A stretch of DNA of 64,000 bases, from contig NC_084795.1 of NCBI RefSeq assembly GCF_963169125.1, forward strand, positions 257,977,042 to 258,041,041, read 5' to 3'. Origin of the DNA: Humulus lupulus (Eukaryota > Streptophyta > Magnoliopsida > Rosales > Cannabaceae). Under the pieces are notes generated by a model that ran no database searches, was not told the DNA's origin, and was given only the letters and a program-made list of their open reading frames with translations. Each line of letters begins with the position of its first letter. Within the stretch, counting starts at the first letter, position 1. Positions 10,720 to 23,100 of this stretch are shown here, piece after piece. The position numbers and the translations under genes are program-made.

Positions 10720-13700
10720 GAGAGGGGTGAACAAGAGGACATCCGAGACCATTTTCGACGTTAGATTGATGAGGTCGAAGAAAGAAAAAGGAAGATACTC
10801 TGGGTTGCGATTTATCCAGACTTGGACCACGAGATCATACCTATCTCGCTCAATCCCAAATTAAAAGTCACTGTTGCTTACGAGCCTGGTGCACTTTCGT
10901 TCTTGCTGATGGAGGACCTTTCGAACCGTCATTCAACCTCTCAAGCTGCATCCATTCCCATCCTGCAAGGGGGTTTTTTTGAGGCTGAGCACTATTGGGG
11001 CTCAGTCACCTCAATGGGTCAAATCTCTGAGATACTAGCTTGCCACGACTTGAAACTTTCTGGCACACTGATGTGTCGACCTGTGACTCCGAACGAGCGG
11101 AGCTGCTTTGCCCTTGATGATGGCAACCCTGATAGCAAGATTAAGCTCATGGCTTGGAGTCGTAAGCACATGAAGGCAGGGGCCTTGCTTCCCCCGAAAT
11201 CCTATTTTGAGGATTTTCTGGATTTTGTGGGCTCGCCCCATTCCAACTCCAGACCAATTAATACAGGGTTTTCTCCACCCTCAAGTCCTTGTACCACGAA
11301 CTGAAGTGGGAAGGACCCTCACCCCAAGAGACTCTATATCTCTTCTGTCTCAAAGCAACACCTCCTGGGCCTGGGGATAGGATGGCTTCTATTATTTCTC
11401 AAGCTATCCGAAGGAGAATAAATTTTTTGAGGATATTCCAAACCATCCCATAAACTTCAAGATGGCATTCTTCTTGGCGGATGGCCTCACTCCTTCTAAA
11501 TTCTATTCATTCCAATGCATCCGTAAGTACTCACACTTATCCCTTTCCTTTTTGTTTAATGACTAGGTTTGGAATAATAACATGTATCCTTTTCTTCAGC
11601 AAACTATCACTGTCCCACCCCCTCGGAGTTGATGGTGGAACATAAGGAAACTCAGCTCCAACTTCCCTATGGTCGGCATTCTTTATCTTATCTTCTTCAT
11701 GAAGAGTGGCTCCGAGCCTGTGGACTCTACCTACTGCAAGTACTTCAAGTGGGAGCATGTGCCGCTTCCCACTGAGAGACTTCTGCCGAGATAGAGATCT
11801 TTGAGCTCACGGGGCCGTCCCTCTATGGCTCGTCGTCATGATCAGCCTTCCTCGGAAATTGAAGCCCAGGACGAGGCCTCGAGCTCTGGTGGCAGAGGTA
11901 AAGTAATACTTAGCTCCAATATGTGGTCTGTAACGACCCAAAATTACTAATAAGGCTTAAGGGCCTTGATTAGTGTGTCAGGAGGGCATAATTGGAGGTT
12001 AAGAGAATTAATGGTAAGAAAGCGTGAAATGGGTATTGAATAAGTATGCGGGCCCTGTTTGACTGGTAAGGGCATAATGGTAATCTTGGCCCGTTAGGGC
12101 ATAAATGTGAATGTGTGTGATAAATTGTTGAGACCACATTATTATGTGGGTAGATTGATAAATATATATATGCGTGTACAGGTGTGTGCATTTGTAACTA
12201 TCGGCACGAGGCGATCCTAGGGAGCAGGTAGCGGGAAAAGTCACAACGGGGCTTAATAGTCGACTTTGGATAAGTCGGGGGTACTTTTAGACATTGGGTA
12301 GCGATTTGGACTATCGGGTCATGAAAATAAATATATGGAGATATATTTGAGGTTAGGATGTCTAGGCGGGAATATTGGGGAATTTTACCATTTTGGCCTC
12401 GGGGACGGTTCCGGCACCCCGAGCCTCGGGATTAACTTAACGGGTAAGTTAAACATAAGGAAGCTTTTAGAAGAAAAACACAAACCGACTAAGCATTTTG
12501 TCCCAGCTCACTTACACGTTCAAGAGAAACTAAGGAGAGAAAAACACAGAAAACTTAAGGGAGATACAAGCTGAAATTCTGAGATTTGAGGTGAGGAATT
12601 GAAGGTCTAGCTCAGGGATTGATCAAGCACTAAAATAGGGATAAGGTAAGCCTTAAATTCTCTTTTCTGTGGTTAGGATTCTGGTTTTGGTTAAGTTTTG
12701 AAACAAAGTTAGCTTTGGTGTTTTAAGGCAGAATTAAAGAAGGGAACTTGGGGACCTAGCTTGGCTATAGCTTGGTGAAGTGAATCTACAGCAAAAGTGA
12801 GTCTCTACTCATGGTTTAGAGGTTTTTCATTGAGTTTGATGGCTGGTTTGTGTGTGTTTTAGCACTTGGGTTTCAAAAATTGAAAGGAAGAGATTGGAGT
12901 GTGTTAGGCTGTGTTTTCTTGGGAGTTAGGTGGTTTAGATCATGCTAAAGAAGTTGGGAATTAATTGGTTAAGAGTTGGGAAGTTTTGGGATGGTTTAAG
13001 GTAAGGTTTTGAGCTTTAAAATGGTGTAAAATCTGGGTCTAGAGGGGAGGGCCGCGGCTCTGTTCTAGAGCGCTGCGGCCCTAGCATGTAAGGAGGCAAA
13101 GGGGGCTCGGCCATGGGGGCGCGCTGCGGCGCGTGTGTGGTTCAGTGAGGGAATAGGTTCTGTTTTGGGTAAGGGCTGCGGCTAGGCTTTGGGGGCCGCA
13201 GCCTTTGGTTGCACACTTGAGATTTTGAGGGTTTTAAGCATGGGGGACTGGTCTAGTGTGCTCGGGTTTGGTTTCACCACCGTGCTTGGTGGGATTAGGA
13301 GTCCCAGGAGTTATTTTTGTAACTGGAAACCCATATGTGAATATTAATGGAATTTGTTATCTTGGTTGTGACTAGGTGATAAGCCAGGGCTCTGGAATGG
13401 ATCGTGCTCGGGGGTCGTCCTTTCTAATTAAAGCACTTGGCATTAAGGTAAGAAAACTGCACCTGTGTATGTGGATAGGATGGGACTAAGTGTTCCCTAT
13501 ATTTGAATGCGTTGTTATATGATTGCGATACACCATGTGGATATGTTGGGACTAAGAGTTCCCTATAATGATATGAATGTCGTAAGGTGGTATTATGCCA
13601 CGGGGACATGTGGTAGCGGCGTAAGGGTGCCAAAATCCACACTTGCGCGTAGGGCGCGGCTCGGACACCGGTATCCGAGGACAACTTATTATGCACTGAG

Positions 13701-15843
13701 CTCGGTTAAGCTGGCCGGAGTCAGTGGGCATGTCACTGTAGTTGGCCTAAGCAAGCCAAGGCAGTGAGTTAAACAGAGGGTGCGGCCTGCGGGCGTTAAC
13801 CCTAGTTATTGCTTGATATGTGTTTATTGTGGATTAATATTTGTGACCTAATGAGTGTCTGGAGCTGGATTAATGGTTTTTGGTCAGTGTGTTGCTTTGA
13901 ATGAATTTTATGGCCTAATGGTACTGAATAGTATTTTGTGGTTATTGGACTATGCTCTGTGAACTGCTAGCTATTAATACTGTTATGTCATGATATTATG
14001 TTTTCTTGCTGGGCTTCGGCTCACGGGTGCTACATGGTGCAGGTAAGACAAGTTGACCATGGGTTGGAGAGCTCTGGGGGCGAGGTGTACATTGTTAGCT
14101 GCTCGGCCACCACGGTCGACGATTTGTACAGGAACGAGAACCTAAAACATGTATTTTGCCATTAGAGTGGCTCAGTTACTTACTTGTAATTAAGAATTTT
14201 GTATTCACATTATTTAAACCCTGATTTGGGATCCCATGTACTAAACATCTGCTTTTAATAAAATTTAATCGTTTATAACCGAGTTTCTTTGAAACCTAAT
14301 CTGCTTGTGTCATTAGGAACACATTTTGAACTAAATGACTTGTTTAGCAAGTCTTGCACTATTTCAAACACATAGTGTAACGGTCTTGGTTACCCAGGGC
14401 ATTACATGGTCCACTACTTTGCTTAAGCACAAGTCTGACACATTGATCCTCTTTCTAGATCCTAGGGATAACTTTTACGTTTGGTCCTGGGTAGATGAGA
14501 GGGTACGTATGTTCGATAGCTGGTTAGGTCAATACAAAACCATGTATAGTTTAAACAAGGTTTGGGGTCGTCGTTCAATACGGGACCAATGTTTATAGAG
14601 ACCTTTCGAGGCTATCTCCTACATATAGAGAAGGGACTTCCCCAGCATCCTCTGAAGATAGGGTAATTTCTTGGTCGCCGAGCACAAGCTTGGTAGAGAG
14701 TACCAGTTAGGTTTCTTTTGACCATAGTCTTGCTTCTTTTTGTAGTTTAGGCTCGATCACTAATGTGTAAATTGTGTATTTACATGCGACATGGAGTCCG
14801 ACGTTGACAACATACTGAACCGTCCTACGGGGGTGAAGGCGAGTAAGCGCCAGAGGGCGTCACAGAAAGGGGGCGCCCCTCAAAGATCCAAAAAAGTGCC
14901 GAGGTGACTCCTCCAGCCCCAGACTCCCAAGGCCTGAGCCAAAATATTGCTACGAACCCCAGGTCAGGGTATCTACCAAGTTCTCACACCCCCGCCTCTT
15001 TTTGATGTCCAGGTTTCCCAACGAACTACTCCGGCCCCAAGGAAATAGGTCCCCATTTGAGAATGTCTGTTGTCGGTCTCGACCCACATCCCCGAATATG
15101 TGATCGATAATATTGCAGGGACACATGGAGTCGGTCTGGGCTCGGATATATTATCTCAAGTCAATCAAAGTCTCAGCAACCTTAGCAGTCCTCAATGGTA
15201 GTTCCTCACCTCCTACCGTGACAACAACACCCTCTATGACAAGGGAAGCGAGCTCTTCACCTCGGTAATTCCTTTTACTCTATAATTTTGCTTATACAAA
15301 CTTATCTTGTATGTTTAATAACCAATTTTTGTTTATGTGTACAGGATTTTTCCGTGTTTACTCAACTTAACCTCAAGTTGAACAATGACATTTATGCGAG
15401 CCAGGCCTACGCTGAGGAGGCGAAGAACCTCCAGTTAAAGCTCGCAGACGAGCTCAACGCTGCGACATCGAAGATATCTGAACTCGAATCAAAGCTGGAA
15501 GCTAAGGACTCTAATATCAAGGAGAAGGACTTTAGAATCAAGGAACTTCAGGAACTGAATGCCAAGCTGGAGGGAGAAAAGATGGCCACCTTCGACATCA
15601 TCGAAAGGTGAGAAGGCTCGCCTCTTGGAGGAGTTCAAGGGTAAGAATGATCATGTCGTTGACATGGAAATGTATCGAATCTGGGTGAACAACCCCGAGC
15701 TTGATACAAGCTTCCTAGACACTTTGGAGGCCGAGTTCGTCGATAGATGGCAGGCTCGCCTTGAGGAGGAAGACGCCAGGCTTGAGGGCGAGGAGACTGT
15801 GGGAGCATCAGAAGCGGCTGCGGAGAAGGTGCTGGCACCATAA
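10720..15843 (+). pseudogene. T2 extra gene antisense to pol (Transposase_28-like), split by a solo LTR
   Basis: The plus strand carries ERKRKILWVAIYPDLDHE near 10780 and then a long frame (10822-11304) ending in a SYFEDFLDFVG block. After frameshifts near 11240-11290 it reads LYHELKWEGPSPQ and, near 11462, FFLADGLTPSKFYSFQCIR. These are the conserved blocks of the plant 'putative gypsy type transposon' family. The gene is cut at 11928 by a solo LTR and resumes at 14407. The C-terminal part, about 15344-15843, is a strong coiled coil (AEEAKNLQLKLADELNAATS and following heptads) with one in-frame stop at 15609, ending in a stop at 15841-15843. It converges on T2 pol, which ends at 16890 on the minus strand. 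The function of the family is unknown. Internal stops show that this copy is dead. Confidence 0.78.
11929..14406 (+). mobile_element. Solo LTR of a Tekay-like chromovirus (2478 bp)
   Basis: The block opens TGTAACGACC and closes GGGCATTACA and is bordered by the perfect 5-bp duplication TGGTC (11924-11928 and 14407-14411). No internal region is present, so the element was lost by recombination between its LTRs. It shares the 31-bp block at 14001-14031 with the complete 3' LTR (4352-4382) and has its own GC-rich module with GCTGCGGC repeats at about 13040-13200. It interrupts the T2 extra gene. Confidence 0.95.
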
Positions 15844-16463
15844 GTGTGGAATCATGGGTTGTGTCCTATTATTTTTTGTAACTCATTTTATATATTTGCC
15901 CTTGGGGCAAAGACAATACATAGCATGCTATAGAGCTATTTCATTATTATTTAGACAGTAATTTTAATCTTTATGCACATGATTTTCTTGCTCGAAAACC
16001 TTCATGCATTTGATTTTACATTCAACTTTTGCTTTAATATTTTTGCTTTACATTTCTGGGTCGAAACATCTTAAGCATGTTATACTAAAGGCTTGCTTTT
16101 ATGTTTGTTTATTTGCACAAACACATTTGTTGGATTTAAGTTTCAATGCATTCATGCACAATTTACTCGATATATCCATGTCCGACCTCATTATTGTCAA
16201 GGTCGAACCTTACTTTTACCATGTACTCAAAAGTACTTATATGGCATGTAATCTTGGTAGTTTAGTTATATTTTTCTTTTCTAGTCACTTTTTCTCATCC
16301 TCGAGTAGGTCCTCGAGGTTGTGACGTCGAAGCTTATTTTTGTAAAATTTTCCAGCATCGAAATCAACTTAAATCATAGCTGGTTTGTTCCAAACTTATT
16401 TAGCTCGTGTCTGGTTTGTAATCCATACACTTAATTTTTTGAATCTGTTTAAATCAAGATAGC
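15844..16463. other. Convergent untranslated region of T2
   Basis: Between the stop of the extra gene (15843) and the minus-strand pol end (16890) there is T-rich sequence without recognisable coding. It is where the two opposed transcripts of T2 would end or overlap. Confidence 0.5.
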
Positions 16464-16562
16464 TTTAGCTCGTCAATCTGGTTATATCTAGACAACTTTA
16501 GCTTGTCAATCTGGTTATATCCAGACAACTTTAGCTCGTCAATCTGTTTATATCCAAACAAA
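16464..16562. repeat. Tandem repeat, 33-bp period, three copies
   Basis: Three head-to-tail units start TTTAGCTCGTCAATCTG (or close variants) at 16464, 16497 and 16530; a fourth starts at 16563 and decays. The block lies in the T2 region between pol and the extra gene. The 3' untranslated regions of Tat elements are known sites of tandem-repeat formation. Confidence 0.9.
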
Positions 16563-16889
16563 TTTAGCTCGCGTGTACACTTATAACTTCTATGTCCAGT
16601 TAATGATCCAGACATTTTTATTAATTTACGTCTATACTTAAAACTTTCATGTAGGGTTAATGATCCAGGCATTTTTATTCTATGTTATTTATTATTTCAA
16701 ACTTATGGTATGATTGTATACCACCGATGCCCCCTTAATATCCTATGAGTGTGACCATAGGTTATTGAATTGAGAGAGTTTGCAAAAAATACAACATTTA
16801 ATAAAGAAAATAACGTTTGAGCAAAATTTATCATTTTATTAACAAAAGTCTAAAAAATAAACAAGCTTGGTTACAACAAAACACCCTTC

Positions 16890-18290
16890 CTATTGATAAT
16901 AAGGTCGTAGATGCTCGCGGAACCAACTCTCCATTCAATCTCGCCAATTTATACACCCCAGGCTGGATGATAGACTCGATCTGGTAAGGTCCTTCCCAGT
17001 TAGGTCCGAGTACCCTAGTAGACGGGTCTCGTGTAGCCAGAAATACATGTCGTAGGACCAGGTCTCCCAATCTAAATTTTCTATCTCGAACCCTTTTATT
17101 GAAATATCTAGTAGCTCATTGCTGGTATGTAGCATTTTTCAATTAAGCTTCATCTTATCTTTCTTCAATGAGATCTAGACTTTCTTCGAGCTGGGATTGG
17201 TTCGAGGCCTGATTGTTTGCATGGCTCCGTATTGTAGGTATTTCGACTTCAATAGGCAACATGGCCTCGCATCCATATGATAGGGAGAAGGGAGTATGCC
17301 CTATAGAAGTTTGAGCTGTGGTTTGATAAGCCCACAAAACCTGAGGGAATTCCTCGGGCCACTTTCCCTTTGCCTCCTCTAACCTTTTCTTTATGGAGCT
17401 TTTTCGGGTTCTGTTGAATTCTTCGACCTGGTCATTTGATTAGGGTTGGGCGACAGAGGAGAAGCTTTTTATTATCCAATTTTTTCGCAAAAATAGGTTA
17501 ACAAGTCACTGTCAAATTGGGTACCATTGTCCGACACTATCTTTCTTGGCATCCCATATCGACAGATGATATTTTTTACCACAAAGTCAAACTTTTTTCG
17601 AGGTAATAATGGCCAGGGAGGCCCGGTCCACTTCATGAAATAATCGACCGCGACCACAGTGTACTTTACTCCATCTTTGCTAATTGGTAACGAGCCTATA
17701 AGGTCGATTCCCCACACCGCAAATGACCATGGGGAGGTCAACATGGTAAGCCTGGTAGGTGGAGCTCATGGAATTGAAGCAAATCGCTGGCATTTATCAC
17801 ATCTTTTGACATATTTGAATGCGTCTACCTTGACTATGGGCCAGAAATACCCCTGTCTTATCACCTTTTTTGATAGACTATGCCCTCCAGTATGATCTCC
17901 ACAAAATCCTTCATGAATTTCTTCCAAAATTTTCTTCGCCTCAGGTGGAGTTACACATCGGTGTAATGACATAGAATACCTTCTTCGATACAACCTTCCT
18001 TCGACAATAATGTTTCTCGAGATCTAATACATTAGTTTCCGAGCCTCGTTTCGTTTTGCTGGGAGACTTCTGGTTTGGAGGTAATCTACTATTGGGGTCA
18101 CCCAGGTAGGTTGAGAATCGATCATGCATATGTCCTCTTCGTTAGGCTCGCTGATACTCGAGGTCGATAGAAACTCTACCGGGACCACGTTCAATGTATC
18201 GACCTCGCTGGTTGTAGTGAGCCTAACCAACGCATATGCATTTGAATTTTGTTCTCGGGGAACTTGCTCTGTAGTGTAGATTTCGAAATC
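16890..18290 (-). pseudogene. pol: T2 pol: RNase H end and integrase (broken, 5' truncated)
   Basis: On the minus strand the protein starts at the truncation point 18290 with the RNase H end (QVPREQNSNAYALVRL). The integrase zinc-binding region follows: a His pair in EIHEGFCGDHTGGHS and CDKCQRFA. The catalytic core shows WGIDLIG (first Asp) and VSDNGTQF (second Asp). The Glu region near 17440 is damaged, with frame changes and stops. The protein then goes through WAYQTTAQTSIGHTPFSLSY and NWEGPYQIESI to a terminal EHLRPYYQ followed by a stop at 16890, one frame away. This domain order and end are typical of Tat-lineage integrase. Reverse transcriptase, protease, gag and the 5' LTR are missing: at 18290 the sequence changes abruptly to AT-rich DNA. 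Confidence 0.88.
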
Positions 18291-19480
18291 TTATGAAAAA
18301 ATCATAACTGATTCAAGTAGAAAATAAATTATTACAATGTGATAATCATAAAAAAAACTCCCTTTATTTGGTAATAATTTTATAAAATCTTATGAAAAAA
18401 TTATTAAATTTTATGAATATATATTATCAAATTTTATGAATATATTCTTGTTAGTTATGAATGTATTATAAAGTTTCATTATATAATCAAATATTTAATT
18501 ATAATTATCATTATGTTATTTAATAATTATCAAATTCTCAATATAATTTTCACTTGTTATTTTTTAAAAAATAACAATAAAGTTTTATTATTTTAATTTT
18601 AACTTAATTTTAAAAGTATAGTTAACTTAATTTAATTACCTATTTTATCTACATATATTATAAAATTTTATGAATATATTATAAAATTAAATAAATAAAT
18701 AAATATTTAATTATAAATTTATTAATTTACCGTTAAAGATTATTATTTTAATTTCTACTTATTTTATAAAATAATATTAATAAAGTTTTATACTTGTAAA
18801 ATTATTATTTTAATTTACACTTTATAATTTTTTTAATAAATTTTTATTAATTGCTTTAAAACTTATTAATTAAAAATTTTAATCACACTAGTTTTTAAAA
18901 CTAATTTGTAATACCTAGTTTTTCTAAATCTACAAAAATTTCAGCAGCATAACGGCTGTAATCTAGTCTATCCAAAAATTTAAAATCTGTATAAGAATAT
19001 ATAAATCAATCCTAGAACATACACATATTATAAACATATAATCATATTAATGTAACCTACCACACAATTTAAAAATATAATTCACATTCACATTCACATT
19101 TATATACATATATCTAACCTATTATACATTTTTTATAACATAACATTTTGATTAAATTAAATTAACATAAAAAAAAATTAAAAATCACAAATATAATTAA
19201 ATTAACAATACAAATCTAAAATGAAAAATAAAATTCAACACTATCTAAAATAACCAATTGCCCAATTAAAAACATAATTTAACCATTAATCAATCACAAA
19301 TTTTTTTTAAAAAAAAAAACACAAATATAATCAAATTAACAAACATACAAATCTGAAATGAAAAAATAAGTTAACACTATCCAGAATAACTAATTACGCA
19401 ATTTGAAAACATAAATTAACATTTTATCAATACATTAATCAATCACAAAAAAAACCAATACAAAATATAAAAACAATACC
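18291..19480. other. AT-rich spacer without recognisable genes
   Basis: The stretch is very rich in A and T, with repeated TTTTATGAATATAT-like words near 18400-18470 and 18665-18690. No open frame or transposon terminus is evident. It may be the interior of the CACTA element that ends at 20519, but I did not find the other terminus. Confidence 0.5.
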
Positions 19481-19499
19481 TAAGGGCTCGAATTGGGGA

Positions 19500-20519
19500 G
19501 TTATCCAAAGGCAAGAGTTCGGGCTCGGGCTCCAATGGAATTTGAAAAAAAAAAAAAACTCATTTATATACCAAATACAACACATATATTAAAACAAACT
19601 ACAATTTTAAGGACACAATAGAAAGAATATGGTATAGATTCATCAACATCACGAAAAAATGGCAAAAAAATGGGATAAAGAGGCGTCCTGTAGCGACGTG
19701 CGACTGTCTGAGGCAAAGGAGAAGCTCTGAAAGTTCAGAGTTTTTGAGAAAATGGAGAGGAAGGGCTCGGGTTAGGAGATATATCGAAGGGTTCTATAGC
19801 GACAACATGTCGTCGTTATAGGTAATAAACGGTCATCGCTCATATCAAACACACTGTTTCACTTAAACTATGAGACCTTACAGCGACGGCATGTCCTCGC
19901 TGTAGGATAGTGAATAGTACACGAAACCTCTTGTACACTACGCGTCTACCCTGTTGCGACGACATCTCGTTGCTATAAGCAGTGAAATTTGATTTAAATT
20001 TTTTGGAGGTTCACTTTCCCACGTTTTTTTGGGTCCTATTGTGATGACATGTCGTTGCTATAGAGTACAAATTAACTTACCAATGGATTGAATTTGACTC
20101 GACAACATGTCATCGCTACAGGGGGTGCAAATAGGCAACCAACTCTGGGAGGTTGAGTTCCTTCCCCATCCTACAGAGACGACAAGTCGTTGCTATAGAC
20201 AAACATTTTTCCCTCTTTTTTTTGACGAAGACCCTACAGCGATGACATGTCATCACCGTAGAGTCAGTTCTAGCCTCTTGTTCCCTTCAAACTCTTGATA
20301 CCCTACAACGACGACACATCGTCGCTGTAGCGAAGTAGGAATTTGGAGGACCTGGTCATGTGTTTTTGACAACCCTACAACGAGAACATGTTGTCGTTGT
20401 AGCTTATGTTTTTAATAAATTAAGAAAAAAGAATTTTCTGTGGATTTTGTCTACATATAGCGACGACTTTAGAGTCGTCGCAATAGATGTTTTCACTGTA
20501 GAGTCTTTTTCTTGTAGTG
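19500..20519. mobile_element. CACTA (En/Spm)-type terminus with palindromic subterminal repeats
   Basis: The right end, TTTTTCTTGTAGTG (20506-20519), is the reverse complement of the plant CACTA terminus CACTACAAGAAAAA. Inside it are about eleven degenerate copies of an imperfect palindrome close to CTACAGCGACGACATGTCGT, for example near 19792, 19880, 19950, 20036, 20100, 20170, 20232, 20300, 20372 and 20450. Subterminal repeats that bind the transposase are a known property of CACTA elements. No transposase frame is visible, so this is a non-autonomous or truncated copy. The left end was not found. Confidence 0.7.
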
Positions 20520-21645
20520 CATCCTACTACACTAGTAACCTCGATCTAGGTCACATGTATTCATAATACTAGTGGACCGTACTAGTAGTAACTAATCTAA
20601 AGATTTCAAAACATTATTTTACTGTGAACTATTTAAGTTCATTATCTCGATCTCGATCCTCTCATAGTAATATGAGATTGAGACCACATAGATAAACTTG
20701 AGAATTTTCTAATACTTAATATTATTAACAATAATACAGTACATAAGTTATATATACACAATAATTCAATTCATTTATTCATTTCATTAAAACCATTGTC
20801 AACTACAATTTCTTTAAGGGAACAATTCCCAACATAAACATGAGTTGAAATGTGTTTATAGGTCCATTTTTTAAAATTAAAGTGAGGGAAATCTAGGTAT
20901 ATTTTTAGGAAATTTATAAAGTTTAATCTGCCTAGTTTTGGAAACTTAAGGGTCACACAATTGAGGTAGTTTTAGTGAGTGAAAAGCACCTCTAATTACG
21001 GTAATTCCAACACATATTCTTAGAGTGGTTTCCTTACCTCATGTGGTGTTGCACATCTCACTAACTCGTAGCTTGCTAATCTATAGTTAGAAATTATCAT
21101 ATCCACATTTACTATTTGTAAACTAGGAACTAACACAGTCTCGAACTAACATATCTGGTTCAGATACATTTTCTGCTAGATATCTCAGTTTAACACGTCA
21201 GAGTACAAGTGTGCTCCATTATTGCAAGCTGAGCGATACATACCTTATTCACCCCAACCAAAATCTCCTTTTTTGCAAAACCAATGTTTAATTTGTGAAC
21301 ACGCATTTTGGTCCGAGCAAAAGCAAGAATCTGAACTCCAACAAAGGCACTTAGAAACTTGGTATCTTCTATTTCTAATAATTATCATTCGATACCCTCT
21401 AGTTGCAAATCCTAAATACTTTGGTACCATCAACTTGAATTTGGTGAATCCAAATTTCTAATATGACCAGATTGCCCCTCATTTTAATGATTGATTTGAT
21501 TATACTTATTTTTGTTTTATGTTAAATGATTTAATAATATTTTCTGAATCAATAAAAAAAAAAAAAAAGCTTTTTTATGAAACAAATATGTTAGAAGCAA
21601 GAGGTGGAACTCCTGGTAAAGCTCTCGTCTTTTGTCTCTCTTACA
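20520..21645. other. Unassigned DNA
   Basis: No protein domain, LTR edge or RNA gene is recognised. The open frames here (for example 21222-21461 plus) are short and have no family resemblance I can name. A run of A lies at about 21553-21567. Confidence 0.4.
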
Positions 21646-21649
21646 TTCC

Positions 21650-22320
21650 AAGGCACCTTGGAGCATGTTGATCACCTTCAACAGAGAATATAACCGAGGA
21701 GCCCACCTGAGAAGACGACTAGACACTTAAGAAGTTAACATGAAGAACCAGTTCAAGAAAAGCCAGTGGCCCCTGTCACTATTCAGAATGAATTATTACC
21801 CCTGTATATCTTGGGAAAGAGCCTATTGCATTTGAAGATGAGCCAATGACCTCTGGTGTAGCTAAGAATGAACATATAGCCACACTTACAACTGAAAATG
21901 AGCATTTGCCACTTAAAATTGTGAAACTAATGGCCTCTGAGTTTGATGACATGCAAGAATTTGACTTTGACTATCATGGTTTTGCTACACAACAAAATGC
22001 AAATCAGATCAATAGATATGAAACTTGAAGGGCTACTTCAATGCCACGGTACAATCAATTAGATCCTGCAAATGATGATGCATTGTCAAGTCCAACTGTT
22101 GACAGTGACATGGAATGAAAAAAGGGGGAAAATGCCTTCAGGTGATGATGAGGACATTTTGAAATAGGCCAAATATTATGATGAATCAGACATAGAAGAA
22201 AGGTTCGGGGAGTACTATGATAGTGATGAGGCAGAGCGCAAAAATTACAAGAGATTGGAAATGAATGAAAAGTTAATCAACCGAGGTAGTAAAGCCAAAG
22301 CTTGACAACCAACAAAGGGC
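21650..22320 (+). pseudogene. Unrecognised degenerate coding relic
   Basis: The plus strand shows a discontinuous protein-like signal: repeated acidic phrases about 20 codons apart (VAKNEHIATLTTENEHLP), then EFDDMQEFDFDYHGFATQQN, and after stops SDIEERFGEYYDSDEAERK. The composition looks like a real former protein, rich in acidic residues and Gln/Asn, but I recognise no family. It may be a captured gene fragment or part of an unknown element. Confidence is low. Confidence 0.25.
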
Positions 22321-22429
22321 AAATGCATATTCCTAAAGGCACTAGCTTTACATAATAATAAAGAATTCATGGCTAAAAAATGAGCAACAAAATTGTACAC
22401 CTTGGACTATACTGAATAATACAAAAATG

Positions 22430-22641
22430 AGGCGGCAAAGTCTTTGATTAGCTCTGCATCTCTTCAAGATCGTTGCACTCCGCACAAGGATTATTAATTA
22501 TTTTGACAGTAGTGATACAATCACATTCTAGAATAAAATTGCAATATCAAGTAGTTCAGCATTAATTACACTCAGGGGTTCGGAACACAAAGATCTTCTT
22601 AACACCTACAACACACCCACCACTATCCCTTGTTGCAATAC
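22430..22641 (-). pseudogene. LINE ORF2 RNase H domain, distal part
   Basis: On the minus strand, reading from 22641 down, the translation gives ATRDSGGCVVGVKKIFVFRT, then after a shift AELLDIAILF and CDCITTVKIINN. This is the RNase H-like domain found at the end of plant LINE reverse transcriptases (RVT_3 type). It continues the part that stops at 37727 on the other side of element A. The two halves join in frame across the AATAC target site, so element A inserted here. Stops show it was already decayed or decayed later. Confidence 0.7.
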
Positions 22642-23086
22642 TGTTGGAAATGTGATTCAACCACTTAAGTAAGCTGGTACACGTGTGCACTCACCAAGAC
22701 AGTTATTTTAGTTACAACCTTTTGATTGTATATATATTGTAAGGCTTAGTTTATTATTGAGATATAACAACATTGTCAAGTTTGAAAATAGTTATTGGTG
22801 AGAAGAGTTTAGTGAGAGAGTTTGGTGAGAATTTTGTTTAGTTTGAGAGAAGAATTATGGTTTTATAACTTTTGTGATTGTGAGCTTGGCTCTTGTGTAA
22901 TCTCTCTCTTTTGCAACACTCAGATTGAATAAAGGATATCAGCCAGTTCTTGGCTGTTCAGACCCTTGGAGTAGGTTCATGAGAATGAACCGAACCAAGT
23001 AAACTTTTGTTGTTATCTTATTTTTTATTATCTTGTTTATACTGATTCTTTTTTTTAGTTCTTGTTTGTTTTGTAGTTTCACAACA
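22642..23086 (+). repeat. 5' LTR of element A (445 bp)
   Basis: It opens TGTTGGAAATG and closes TTTCACAACA, matching 37283-37726 nearly base for base with scattered substitutions. An initiator-Met primer binding site follows. Confidence 0.95.
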
Positions 23087-23088
23087 AG

Positions 23089-23100
23089 TGGTAACAGAGG
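23089..23100 (+). promoter_or_regulatory. Primer binding site of element A
   Basis: TGGTAACAGAGG lies two bases after the LTR and resembles the plant copia site TGGTATCAGAGC, complementary to the initiator methionine tRNA. Confidence 0.75.

Noticed and set aside
18291..19480. Matrix-attachment or centromere-type function for the AT-rich spacer
   Set aside because: AT content alone is not evidence; no tandem satellite array or conserved motif was found.
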